This document shows positions 8,046 to 15,987 of a DNA stretch of 64,000 nucleotides, one piece after another. Numbering within the stretch: the stretch's first letter is position 1; each line of letters opens with the position of its first letter. The position numbers were made by a program, and so were the translations under genes. A model generated the notes under the pieces. The model was not told where the DNA came from. It saw only the letters and a list, made by a program, of their open reading frames with translations, and did no database searches. Origin of the DNA: an uncultured Blautia sp. (GTDB taxonomy: Bacteria > Bacillota > Clostridia > Lachnospirales > Lachnospiraceae); assembly GCA_900551075.1 (NCBI GenBank), contig URVB01000002.1:1-64000 (forward strand), given 5' to 3'.

Positions 8046-8074
8046 GCATATTCCCCGAATTTTTCCACAGACTA
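8046..8074 (+). promoter_or_regulatory. Candidate SigG-type promoter of spoVAC-AD-AE-AA
   Basis: GCATA (8046-8050), a 17-base spacer and CAGACTA (8068-8074) fit the forespore SigG pattern (GHATR, 17-18 bases, CATNHTA) except at one position in the -10. It lies about 29 bases before spoVAC, and spoVA operons are known SigG targets. The match is by eye. Confidence 0.5.
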
Positions 8075-8102
8075 AGAAAAAAGCCGGAAAGGAAGGTTTA
8101 TT

Positions 8103-8573
8103 ATGGCAACCGCACAGCAAAAAGAGAAACAAAAGCAATATGAACAATATGTAAAAAAAATCACGCCTACGCACAGCCTCCCGTTAAATATGGCAAAAGC
8201 ATTCCTGACAGGAGGTATCATCTGCGTCCTCGGGCAAATAATCCTGAACTTCGCAAAAAGCCGCGGTCTGGATACAGAAATGTCCGGAAGCTGGTGCTCC
8301 TTAATCCTGATCCTGCTCAGTGTCATTTTAACTGGTTTTAACATTTATCCCAAAATCGGCAAATTCGGAGGGGCCGGTGCCCTGGTTCCTATCACAGGAT
8401 TTGCCAATTCCGTTGCAGCCTCTGCAATAGAATTCCAGGCAGAGGGGCAGGTTTTTGGCATTGGCTGCAAGATTTTTACAATTGCAGGTCCTGTCATCCT
8501 ATACGGTATCATGAGCTCCTGGATTCTTGGAGTGATTTATTACCTGCTGAAGCTTATGGGGGTGATCGCATGA
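8103..8573 (+). CDS. spoVAC: Stage V sporulation protein AC
   Basis: The 156-residue protein has a basic, Lys/Gln-rich N-terminus and four or five membrane segments (near 35-53, 62-82, 92-110 and 120-150). It carries family stretches such as FLTGGIICVLGQ, KIGKFGGAGALVPITGFANS and EFQAEGQVFGIGCKIFTIAGPVI. SpoVAC forms a mechanosensitive inner-membrane channel for Ca-dipicolinate in Bacillus spores. AAGGAAGG precedes the start. The stop overlaps the spoVAD start as ATGA, so the two are translationally coupled. Confidence 0.93.
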   Translation: MATAQQKEKQKQYEQYVKKITPTHSLPLNMAKAFLTGGIICVLGQIILNFAKSRGLDTEMSGSWCSLILILLSVILTGFNIYPKIGKFGGAGALVPITGFANSVAASAIEFQAEGQVFGIGCKIFTIAGPVILYGIMSSWILGVIYYLLKLMGVIA

Positions 8574-9643
8574 AAAAGCAGTACACAAAAGGCGCGGCAA
8601 GTGTCGCCTATGAACAACCGGTCTACATCCAGAGCACTGCTTCCATTGTAGGCAAAAAGGAAGGTGAGGGGCCGCTCGGAAATACATTTGATATGATATG
8701 CGAGGATCCCATGTTCGGAGCCGATACCTGGGAGGCCGCAGAAAGCACCCTGCAGAAGCAGGCTGCGACATTGGCGATCGGAAAGGCCGGCCTTAAACCG
8801 GAAGAAATCCGCATGATTTTTGCAGGTGACCTCCTGGCCCAGACGATTGCCTCCTCATTCGGCATCGCAGAACTGGGCGTACCGTTTTACGGTCTTTACG
8901 GTGCCTGCTCGACTATGGGAGAATCCTTGTCCCTGGGCTCTATGGCAATTGCCGCAGGCTATGGGGAGCACATTCTCTGTGCCACCTCCAGTCATTTCGC
9001 AAGCGCGGAAAAGGAATTCCGTTATCCGTTGGGTTACGGATGCCAGCGCCCCCTGTCCGCTACCTGGACAGTTACCGGAAGCGGAGCCTGTGTCATCGGA
9101 TGCCAGCCTCCATTATCCGAGGTTTCCGGAAACGCACTCCCCCTCCGCGAAGGAAACGGCTGTGCCGCAATTACCGGAATCACTACAGGCAAGGTCATTG
9201 ATTATGGGCTCAAGGATTCTTTGAACATGGGCGGATGCATGGCACCTGCGGCTTGTGATACCATTTATCAGAATCTTTTTGATTTCGGAAGAGTCCCTGC
9301 AGATTACGATGCAATCGTTACCGGAGACCTTGGTCTTATCGGTCAGAAAATCCTCAAAGACCTGCTCCTGGAAAAAGGCATTGATATCGCAGACCTGCAT
9401 CAGGACTGCGGGCTTCTCATCTATGACAATGACGCACAGGATACCCATTCCGGCGGAAGCGGCTGCGGCTGTGCTGCCACGGTACTATCCTCTTACCTTC
9501 TTCCGAAAGTTGTGTCCGGCAAATGGCAGCGGATTCTTTTTGTTCCCACCGGAGCAATGCTGTCTAAGGTCAGCTTTAATGAGGGTGACTCAGTACCGGG
9601 TATTGCACACGGGATAGTCATTGAACATGTAGAAACTGCATAA
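8570..9643 (+). CDS. spoVAD: Stage V sporulation protein AD (dipicolinate-binding)
   Basis: The 357-residue product has the thiolase-like fold of SpoVAD, which binds dipicolinic acid on the spore inner membrane and is needed for its uptake. Typical blocks are PLGNTFDMICEDPMFG near the N-terminus, GVPFYGLYGACSTMGESL around the thiolase-type Cys (about residue 112), SHFASAEKEFRYPLGYG, and HSGGSGCGCAA towards the C-terminus. Length and order agree with the family. It lies within the spoVAC-AD-AE-AA run. Confidence 0.95.
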   Translation: MKKQYTKGAASVAYEQPVYIQSTASIVGKKEGEGPLGNTFDMICEDPMFGADTWEAAESTLQKQAATLAIGKAGLKPEEIRMIFAGDLLAQTIASSFGIAELGVPFYGLYGACSTMGESLSLGSMAIAAGYGEHILCATSSHFASAEKEFRYPLGYGCQRPLSATWTVTGSGACVIGCQPPLSEVSGNALPLREGNGCAAITGITTGKVIDYGLKDSLNMGGCMAPAACDTIYQNLFDFGRVPADYDAIVTGDLGLIGQKILKDLLLEKGIDIADLHQDCGLLIYDNDAQDTHSGGSGCGCAATVLSSYLLPKVVSGKWQRILFVPTGAMLSKVSFNEGDSVPGIAHGIVIEHVETA

Positions 9644-9721
9644 TACTTGACTGCGTCCCACATATGTCCCTTTGGCGTCAGTCTCAAATATCACGGGGGC
9701 GCAATCAGAACGGAGGAATTT

Positions 9722-10078
9722 ATGGATTATATCAAAGCCTTCTGGGTAGGCGGAGTTATCTGTGCGCTTGTCCAGATTTTACTCGATAAAACCAAATTAT
9801 TGCCCGGCAGGGTCATGGTGCTCCTGGTATGCTCCGGTGCTCTTCTGAGCGCCGTCGGCATTTACCAGCCATTAACCGACTATGCGGGTGCAGGTGCATC
9901 TGTTCCGCTTTTGGGCTTTGGACAGGTACTCTGGAAAGGTATGAAAAAAGCCATTGACCAGGATGGCCTGCTGGGGCTTTTTACCGGAGGCTTCACGGCC
10001 TGTGCTGTGGGTGTATCCGCTGCATTGATCTTCTCTTATATTGCAAGCTGGATCTTCAAGCCTAAAATGAAGAGCTGA
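9722..10078 (+). CDS. spoVAE: Stage V sporulation protein AE (SpoVAEB type)
   Basis: The 118-residue membrane protein begins MDYIKAFWVGGVICALVQ and continues with GAGASVPLLGFGQVLWKG and GLLGLFTGGFTACAVG, the standard SpoVAE (AEB) sequence with three or four membrane helices. I start it at 9722 because CGGAGGA lies just upstream; an earlier ATG at 9647 would add 25 residues without homology. It lies 78 bases after spoVAD, and spoVAA follows. Confidence 0.92.
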   Translation: MDYIKAFWVGGVICALVQILLDKTKLLPGRVMVLLVCSGALLSAVGIYQPLTDYAGAGASVPLLGFGQVLWKGMKKAIDQDGLLGLFTGGFTACAVGVSAALIFSYIASWIFKPKMKS

Positions 10079-10101
10079 AAACGCGAAAGGATGTGATAGA
10101 T

Positions 10102-10728
10102 TTGAGTGATACTTTATATTTACAGCTTGACGAAAATGTGGAAGTTCATCATCCTCACGTTTACCTGCAGGATATTGCCAAGCTTGCGTGCAGCAACTCC
10201 AAGATACTAAACCGTCTGCGTGTTCTTCCCGTAATCAATCTGGAGCCGGACAATCCCGGCCGTTACGTCATGTCAGTCATGGACCTGGTAGAGCTGATTC
10301 AGAAAAAAGAGCCCGATCTGGACATCACACCTCTGGGGCAGCCGGATTTCATCATCACTTATGAAAAAGAGTCTCCGCCGAATTTGATCTGGCGCTGGAC
10401 AAAAATTATTTTTGTCTCGCTTTCCACCTTTTTCGGCGCAGCATTTTCTATTATGACCTTTAATAATGACGTAGACGTAGGAAAACTTTTCAATCAGATC
10501 TACACTCAGGTAACCGGCCAGTCCTCAAACGGATTCACGATCCTGGAAATCGCATATTCCGTTGGTCTCGGCATCGGAGTCCTGTTTTTCTTCAATCATT
10601 TCGGCCGTATGAAAATCACGTCCGACCCTACGCCTATGCAGGTACAGATGCGTAATTATGAAAACGATGTAAACACAACAATCATTGAAGATATCAACCG
10701 GAAGATGGAAAACCAAAATAAAGCTTAA
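10102..10728 (+). CDS. spoVAA: Stage V sporulation protein AA
   Basis: The 208-residue product has an N-terminal soluble domain (about 1-95) and two membrane segments (about 105-125 and 150-170), the layout of SpoVAA. It includes VYLQDIAKLACS and VMDLVELIQKKEPDLDITPLG, like the Bacillus protein's N-terminal part. The family call is good but less secure than AC/AD/AE. I take the TTG at 10102, since AGGATGTGAT, close to a full Shine-Dalgarno, lies before it; GTG at 10093 would sit inside that site. In Bacillus spoVAA is the first gene of the operon; here it is last. A bidirectional terminator follows. Confidence 0.82.
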   Translation: MSDTLYLQLDENVEVHHPHVYLQDIAKLACSNSKILNRLRVLPVINLEPDNPGRYVMSVMDLVELIQKKEPDLDITPLGQPDFIITYEKESPPNLIWRWTKIIFVSLSTFFGAAFSIMTFNNDVDVGKLFNQIYTQVTGQSSNGFTILEIAYSVGLGIGVLFFFNHFGRMKITSDPTPMQVQMRNYENDVNTTIIEDINRKMENQNKA

Positions 10729-10761
10729 TCCGGTTTTTTATCCGCCTCAGACATTCATCAC

Positions 10762-10812
10762 AAAAAAGCCATGTAATTTGCAGTTACATCCGCACAATTA
10801 CATGGCTTTTTT
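10762..10812. terminator. Bidirectional terminator between spoVAA and the fructosidase gene
   Basis: A-tract, then AAGCCATGTAATT paired with AATTACATGGCTT, then T-tract: a 13-bp stem usable on both strands. It separates the convergent spoVA and GH32 operons. Confidence 0.88.
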
Positions 10813-10823
10813 CGTTTTTCTTT

Positions 10824-12308
10824 TTATTTTTGAAAGGTAAGCTCATATTTTTCCACATCAATGACAGCATTGCCTTCTGCGGAAAAAATAATGCCTTCTG
10901 CATCCGACGGTGTATAAATGGTCAGACTTGCCGCCTGCTCTCCATCATTGATAAAAAGCTCCAGGCTGAAGCGGTCCAGAAGAATACGAAGCTTCAGTAC
11001 CCCGTTTACTGTTTTTACAGGAATATCTCTGCTGTGTACAATGTCATACAAATAACCGCTGAAGCTCCGATCCAAACGAAGGATGCCTGATTCCGGCGTA
11101 TATCTGACAAAAGTATGATAGTCCTCATTGCAGGCAAGCTTCATGCAAAAATTTTTGAAATCCCCGTCTGCATGAATATGTACCGTCATATCCAGTACCC
11201 GGCCCTGAATTCCCTCCAGACTCATTTCTTCGGAAACGGCGACTCCTTCGTATTTGACCTGTTTGCCGCGATAATTCTCCAGTTCTCTGATCGGGTTCTG
11301 TATGATTCTTCCTTTACAGACAGATAATTCCCGCGGTACCGTAAGCTGGCCAAAATATTTCACTCCGGGCGGAGCGAATTTCGAATTGCTCCAATCCTGC
11401 ATCCATCCAATCATAATCCGGCGTCCATCCGGTGTCCGCGTTGTCTGCGGTGCATAAAAGTCAATTCCCCAGTCTATTTGCTGTACGTGCTCTCTGGTGA
11501 ACTGATGTGTGTCTTTGTCATAAGTGCCGATCAAACCTGCCACATTGTGGCCCACATGGAATTGGACTCCATCCGGATGCATAGCCATGGGACTGACAAC
11601 CAGCACATGTTTCCCGTCCAGGAAGAAGAAATCCGGACATTCCCACATCCTTCCCAGCTTTCCCTGGCTGCTGTCCAGTGTACTGCAATATTCCCAGTGA
11701 AGTGCATCCCGGCTCTTATATAATAAAGCCTGTCCATCGCCGTTCTCCTGCATGTCGGTAATAACCGAATAAAAAGCTCCATCCGCATCCTGCCAGATTT
11801 TCGGATCTCTAAAATCCGCCACCAGCCCTCCCGCAGGCAGATCTTCAGCTTTAATCACCGGGTTACCGGCATATTTTGTATAATTGACGCCATCTCCTGT
11901 TGCGATACATTGCGTCTGATACATTTCCATATTGCCGTCTTTCCCCTGCACAGACTTTACTCCGGTGTACATTAGCAAATGACGTCCATCCGCCAATTCC
12001 AATGCACTTCCGGAGAAACAGCCATCTTTATCATAGTCTTCGTCCGGCGCCATCGTAACCGGAAGTCTCTCCCATGTAAGCAAATCCGCGCTTACAGCAT
12101 GTCCCCAGTGCATCGGACCCCATTCATTGGAATAAGGATGATACTGATAAAACATATGGTATTTCCCTTTATAGAAAGAAAATCCATTGGGGTCATTGAG
12201 CCAGCCGACGCCAGCCGTTAAATGATAAGCGGGCCGCTCCGTCGGACTGATCTTTTTGATATTTTCTTTCTCAAAATTACGAGCCCTTTGTAATTGTCCA
12301 CTAATCAT
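10824..12308 (-). CDS. GH32 beta-fructofuranosidase / sucrose-6-phosphate hydrolase
   Basis: The 494-residue glycoside hydrolase family 32 enzyme has the three acidic motifs in order: WLNDPNG with the nucleophile Asp39, FRDPKIW (about 165-171) with the transition-state Asp, and MWECPDFF (about 215-222) with the acid/base Glu. A C-terminal beta-sandwich follows (about 345-494). There is no signal peptide, so it acts in the cytoplasm on imported sucrose or short fructo-oligosaccharides. The neighbouring importer is an ABC system and not a PTS, so the incoming sugar should be unphosphorylated; that favours a fructosidase over a strict sucrose-6-P hydrolase. It is the last gene of the operon. Confidence 0.9.
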   Translation of the reverse strand: MISGQLQRARNFEKENIKKISPTERPAYHLTAGVGWLNDPNGFSFYKGKYHMFYQYHPYSNEWGPMHWGHAVSADLLTWERLPVTMAPDEDYDKDGCFSGSALELADGRHLLMYTGVKSVQGKDGNMEMYQTQCIATGDGVNYTKYAGNPVIKAEDLPAGGLVADFRDPKIWQDADGAFYSVITDMQENGDGQALLYKSRDALHWEYCSTLDSSQGKLGRMWECPDFFFLDGKHVLVVSPMAMHPDGVQFHVGHNVAGLIGTYDKDTHQFTREHVQQIDWGIDFYAPQTTRTPDGRRIMIGWMQDWSNSKFAPPGVKYFGQLTVPRELSVCKGRIIQNPIRELENYRGKQVKYEGVAVSEEMSLEGIQGRVLDMTVHIHADGDFKNFCMKLACNEDYHTFVRYTPESGILRLDRSFSGYLYDIVHSRDIPVKTVNGVLKLRILLDRFSLELFINDGEQAASLTIYTPSDAEGIIFSAEGNAVIDVEKYELTFQK

Positions 12309-12376
12309 ATAAGTACCTGCCTTTCAAGTGAATTTTCTGCGAACGCTTTATAGTAGGTTTGAAATATTGTTTCCGA

Positions 12377-13225
12377 TCATCCTTTGATGCCGGAAGATGC
12401 GATACCTTCCACATAATACTTCTGCATGAAGATGAACATAATGATCATCGGAATCGCAGAAACAACAAGTGCTGCCATGATCGCACTATAATGTACCGGC
12501 TGAGTGCCGAAGAAGGACTGAACAGCAAGCTGAATCGTACGTTTATCTTCGCCTGTCATAACCAGGAACGGCCACATAAAGTCATTCCAGTGGGATACAA
12601 AGTCCAGAATAAATACAGTTGCATATACGGTTTTGGAAATCGGCACAACAATCTTAAAGAAGGTTCCCGCAGGACTGCAGCCGTCAATCGCCGCAGCCTC
12701 GATCAAATCGTCCGGAATATCACAGAAAAATTGCCGGAACATATAGATAGAAAAGCACTTAGCAACAAACGGTACAACAAGTGCTGCCAGGGTATTTACC
12801 CATCCGAGCTGGGACATTTCAATATACAGCGGCAGCATGATTGCTTCCATAGGAAGTACCATCAGGGCGATAACCAGGTTCAGAATTGCACCCTTACCCT
12901 TAAATTCAAATTTTGCCAATGCATAGCCGCACATAGAGTTTACCAGAAGATCCAGGACCAGAATCAGCGCGATGTACAGAAGTGTATTCTTAAACACTGC
13001 AGGCAGATTCAATCTGGAAAATACCTCTGCATAGTTATCCAGGGATGCCTGTACCGGAAAAAAAGTAATCAGGGAATTCATGTCGGCAAAAATCTTTGCC
13101 TCCGGCTTCAGGGAAGCGGAAATCATCCAGATCAAGGGTGATACGAAGATAATGCCAATCACGATATTGCCAAAGTAAAACATAAATTTTGAAAATTTAG
13201 CAGAAAATTTCATTGATTTTGTCAT
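12377..13225 (-). CDS. Sugar ABC transporter permease, MalG type
   Basis: The 282-residue CUT1-type permease has six membrane segments and the EAA loop EAAAIDGCSPAGTFFKIVVP (about 195-214), which docks the ATPase. The N-terminus KFSKFMFYFGNIVIGIIFVSP is typical of the MalG-side subunit. The start at 13225 has GGGAGG upstream; reading frame continues 33 codons further into the upstream permease gene, and those codons are rejected. No ATP-binding gene lies in the cluster, so this importer probably uses a shared MsmK-type ATPase encoded elsewhere. Confidence 0.92.
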   Translation of the reverse strand: MTKSMKFSAKFSKFMFYFGNIVIGIIFVSPLIWMISASLKPEAKIFADMNSLITFFPVQASLDNYAEVFSRLNLPAVFKNTLLYIALILVLDLLVNSMCGYALAKFEFKGKGAILNLVIALMVLPMEAIMLPLYIEMSQLGWVNTLAALVVPFVAKCFSIYMFRQFFCDIPDDLIEAAAIDGCSPAGTFFKIVVPISKTVYATVFILDFVSHWNDFMWPFLVMTGEDKRTIQLAVQSFFGTQPVHYSAIMAALVVSAIPMIIMFIFMQKYYVEGIASSGIKG

Positions 13226-13242
13226 AATCGCATCCTCCCTTC

Positions 13243-14142
13243 TTAATCCGTTGCTGCGGTAATCTTTTTCATAGCCATGGACATACATACAACAATCACA
13301 AAGAATACAGCCGCAATGGAGCATGCATAGCCAAAGTTGCCTTTCTGGAAGCCCTGTGTGTAAATATAGTATACAAGTGTCTTTGTAGAGTTCTTCGGAC
13401 CACCCTGGGTCATGATGTATGGCTGTGTAAACAGCTTCATGGCCTGAATCATAGTAATCATAACGACATATTTAATCGTGCCCTTCAGACCGGGCAGTGT
13501 AATATAAAGAAACTGTTTGAATTTTGTTGCCCCGTCAACAGAAGCAGCCTCATACTGGTCTCTCGGAATTCCCTGCAGACCTGCCAGAAAAATCATCATC
13601 TGATAACCTGCGCCCTGCCATGCGGACATGAATATAATTGAATTCATAGCTGTGCCGGCATCATTCAGAAATTTAATCGGTGACAGCCCCAGGGACACCA
13701 GAATGGAGTTAATCAATCCGGTACTTGGATTGGCATTGTAAAGAACAGACCACAGAACGGAAATAACAACCATAGAGGTTAACTGCGGGCTGAAATACAT
13801 GGTTCTGAAAACAGCTACTCCCCGGAATTTCTTGGAAACCAGCAATGCGAGCGCAAGCGCAAGGGCACACTGACAGGGTACAACGATTACTGTAAAATAA
13901 ACGGTGTTTTTAAATGCCAGCCAGAAGTTCTTGTCCTGGAACAGCTTGGTATAATTTTGCAATCCAATGAAATCTATTGCATCCGGCCTCATGATCTGAT
14001 ATTTAAAGCCGGAGAAATAAACGGTATAAATCATTGGAACTACCAGAAATGCAATCAAAAGAATGACGGCAGGAGCCACAAAAATATACGCTGCCATACG
14101 CTCATCGCGTTTCCGGCCGGTAAGCTTTTTGGTGTTCGCCAT
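13243..14142 (-). CDS. Sugar ABC transporter permease, MalF type
   Basis: The 299-residue CUT1-type permease has a cytoplasmic basic N-terminus, six membrane segments and the EAA loop EAASVDGATKFKQFLYITLP (about 190-209). VGLQNY-type sequence (FIGLQNYTKLFQDKNFW) in the first outside loop is standard for the MalF side. The start at 14142 follows GGGGGAAGGG; a start at 14184 lacks a ribosome site. It is 17 bases upstream of the MalG-type gene and downstream of the binding protein gene, from which it is separated by an RNA hairpin. Confidence 0.92.
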   Translation of the reverse strand: MANTKKLTGRKRDERMAAYIFVAPAVILLIAFLVVPMIYTVYFSGFKYQIMRPDAIDFIGLQNYTKLFQDKNFWLAFKNTVYFTVIVVPCQCALALALALLVSKKFRGVAVFRTMYFSPQLTSMVVISVLWSVLYNANPSTGLINSILVSLGLSPIKFLNDAGTAMNSIIFMSAWQGAGYQMMIFLAGLQGIPRDQYEAASVDGATKFKQFLYITLPGLKGTIKYVVMITMIQAMKLFTQPYIMTQGGPKNSTKTLVYYIYTQGFQKGNFGYACSIAAVFFVIVVCMSMAMKKITAATD

Positions 14143-14220
14143 AGTCCCTTCCCCCTTTTCAAAAAACAGAATTTTATAAAGCACTTTCTAAATCTAAAAG
14201 AGTAAAAAATTATAAAGCAA

Positions 14221-14248
14221 TGGCCGCACCTCCAGAGCGATGCGGCCA
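14221..14248 (-). other. Intercistronic hairpin after the binding-protein gene
   Basis: TGGCCGCA (14221-14228) pairs perfectly with TGCGGCCA (14241-14248), with a 12-base loop. In the minus direction it is followed by a loose TTGCTTTATAATTTTTT and not a tight T-run. Such hairpins between binding-protein and permease genes, as between malE and malF, often protect the upstream message or partly terminate. That would give more binding protein than permease. Confidence 0.6.
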
Positions 14249-14268
14249 AAGCTCAAAATCTCCCTGTT

Positions 14269-15585
14269 TTATTCAGCATAATATGTCTCGTAATCCTCTG
14301 TAAAGCTCTCTGCTACTGTATCAAGCTCAGATTGGATGTAATCGGTATCCACTTCTTCGTTTGTAACTGCATCAGAAAAGATATTTGTCATCGCTTCTGC
14401 ATAGTTTGCAGAGAATACTGCATAGGAAGGTGTTCTCGGACGGGGAACTGCAGTATTGTTCAATTGTTCTACGAACAGAGCGCGGGCGCCGTCCGCATAT
14501 TCAGCCATAGACTCTGTCTCATAAGAAGAATTACGGGTAGCCGGTTTTGCAATTGCTGCTGCATAAGTAGCAACATTGTCCGTATTCATCAGCCACTGCA
14601 GGAACTCACCTGCTGCTTCTACGTTTTTGCAGTCCTTGCTGATTGCTGCTGACCAGTCGCCACAAGGAGAAACTGCTTCCTTCGTGTCATCATTCACCGG
14701 ATAGTAGGTTACACCCCAGTCAAACTCAGCGTTTGCTTCCAGAGTCGCAACCTCCCAGGAACCGCCGATCATAGTTGCACATGCACCGTTCAGGAATTCG
14801 TTCTCAATGGGATCAACATTTGCATAGCCTTTTGCAATCAGGTCAGCCAGGTAAGTAGTAGTTGCCACCGCTTCCTCACTGTTTACATAGCCTTCTGCCT
14901 CAGAACCGTCTTCGCTGATATAATCCTTACCGGCAGAAAGATACATTGGCTCCAGCGCATAAGGAAGACCTTCTCCGTGATCCATAATGATGTGAGCGCC
15001 TACATAATCATCGGTTGTACATTTCTCAGCAATTTCTGCCATTTCGGCCCAGGTAATCGGATTTTCCAGTGTGCGGGAATCCAGATCATCCACATCAACA
15101 CCGCACTCTTTCAGGATATCTCTATTATAGTAAAAGGCAACCGAAGATTCCGTAGCAGAAATTGCATACAGGCTTCCGTCATATGTACACTGGGCAACTG
15201 TGGATGGAACGAAATCCTCTAATTCCTCCCCGGTGAAGTAATCAGACAGCGGAATCGTAATTCCGTTTGCCGCATAATAGGAAACCTGCGGTCCGTCAAC
15301 ATAGAAGATGTCCGGAAGATCATTGGAAGTTACAGCCGTCGCAATTTTGTTATCATAAGCATAGGAATCAGAACGGTCAATCGCTTCACGGCTTACCTGA
15401 ATCTCAGGATGCTCCTCATTCCACTCTGCCAGCTTTTCAACCCACCACTCTTCAACCTGTTCTCTGTCGGTAGGGCTCCAAATCGACAGATTGATAACGT
15501 CCTCACTCTCTGCCATTACCGGTACGCCTGCCAATGTAGATGCAGCCAGCGCCATTGCCATAATGATACTAAGTCTTTTCTTCAT
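14269..15585 (-). CDS. Sugar ABC transporter substrate-binding protein (no lipobox)
   Basis: The 438-residue CUT1-type solute-binding protein has a signal peptide (basic MKKR, hydrophobic to about 20), then the family's LSIWSPTDREQ start, DLPDIFYVDG, and GGSWEVATLEANAEFDWGV. The neighbours indicate sucrose or fructo-oligosaccharides as the ligand. Unlike most Gram-positive binding proteins it has no lipobox cysteine: the signal region reads TLAGVPVMAES, where LAGC would be expected, with a GTA valine codon in its place. VMA|ES looks like a signal peptidase I site. How the protein stays at the cell surface is unclear. Confidence 0.9.
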   Translation of the reverse strand: MKKRLSIIMAMALAASTLAGVPVMAESEDVINLSIWSPTDREQVEEWWVEKLAEWNEEHPEIQVSREAIDRSDSYAYDNKIATAVTSNDLPDIFYVDGPQVSYYAANGITIPLSDYFTGEELEDFVPSTVAQCTYDGSLYAISATESSVAFYYNRDILKECGVDVDDLDSRTLENPITWAEMAEIAEKCTTDDYVGAHIIMDHGEGLPYALEPMYLSAGKDYISEDGSEAEGYVNSEEAVATTTYLADLIAKGYANVDPIENEFLNGACATMIGGSWEVATLEANAEFDWGVTYYPVNDDTKEAVSPCGDWSAAISKDCKNVEAAGEFLQWLMNTDNVATYAAAIAKPATRNSSYETESMAEYADGARALFVEQLNNTAVPRPRTPSYAVFSANYAEAMTNIFSDAVTNEEVDTDYIQSELDTVAESFTEDYETYYAE

Positions 15586-15653
15586 TTTCTTTACCTCCTA
15601 GAATAATAATGAAGTCTCTTATATTTCTCTCCGCAAAAAGAAATACCGCTTTT

Positions 15654-15671
15654 TGTGAAACCCGTTCCATG
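15654..15671. promoter_or_regulatory. LacI-family operator, copy 1
   Basis: TGTGAAACCCGTTCCATG. Its reverse complement matches copy 2 at nearly every position (TGGAAC-SS-GTTTCA pattern). It lies about 70 bases downstream of the predicted transcription start, so it would act as a block to elongation or as a second looping site. Confidence 0.75.
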
Positions 15672-15716
15672 TTCCGGATATTTTTGCACAGACATCCCAG
15701 GCTGTGCACGACAAAT

Positions 15717-15732
15717 TGTGGAACCCGTTTCA
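15717..15732. promoter_or_regulatory. LacI-family operator, copy 2
   Basis: TGTGGAACCCGTTTCA, an inverted relative of copy 1, about 62 bp away centre to centre, which is close to six helical turns. It begins about 6 bases downstream of the predicted start site of the fructoside operon, a standard position for repression by the adjacent LacI-type protein. Confidence 0.75.
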
Positions 15733-15744
15733 TATCGTGTCTAT

Positions 15745-15773
15745 ATAATAATCCTTACCTATTCATCTGTCAA
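15745..15773 (-). promoter_or_regulatory. Promoter of the fructoside uptake operon
   Basis: Minus strand: consensus TTGACA (15768-15773), 17-base spacer, TATTAT (15745-15750). The message would start near 15738 and carry a 150-base leader containing both operators. The rest of the interval to the regulator gene's end (15774-15987) holds only a weak GGAA/TTCC hairpin near 15945 that may end the lacI-type message. Confidence 0.8.
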
Positions 15774-15987
15774 TACCCTTCTGGCAAAAAAATGGTTCCG
15801 GGCAACGATATGTGCAATACACTTAGTTTTTCAAGTAATTTATTGTATATATTTCACATATTCCGGTAGTTTCCATTGCTGATTTATTCCAAAATAGGAG
15901 CTGTTTATTTTTTATCCGCCAATCATAAAACAAAATCCTGTCCGGAAGGGCTTTCCGTCTGCAACGGGCCGCGTCGTCGACATATTT

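Noticed and set aside
12359..13141. 260-codon plus-strand open frame opposite the MalG-type permease
   Set aside because: It mirrors a clear permease gene, its product has no family pattern, and no ribosome site is seen.
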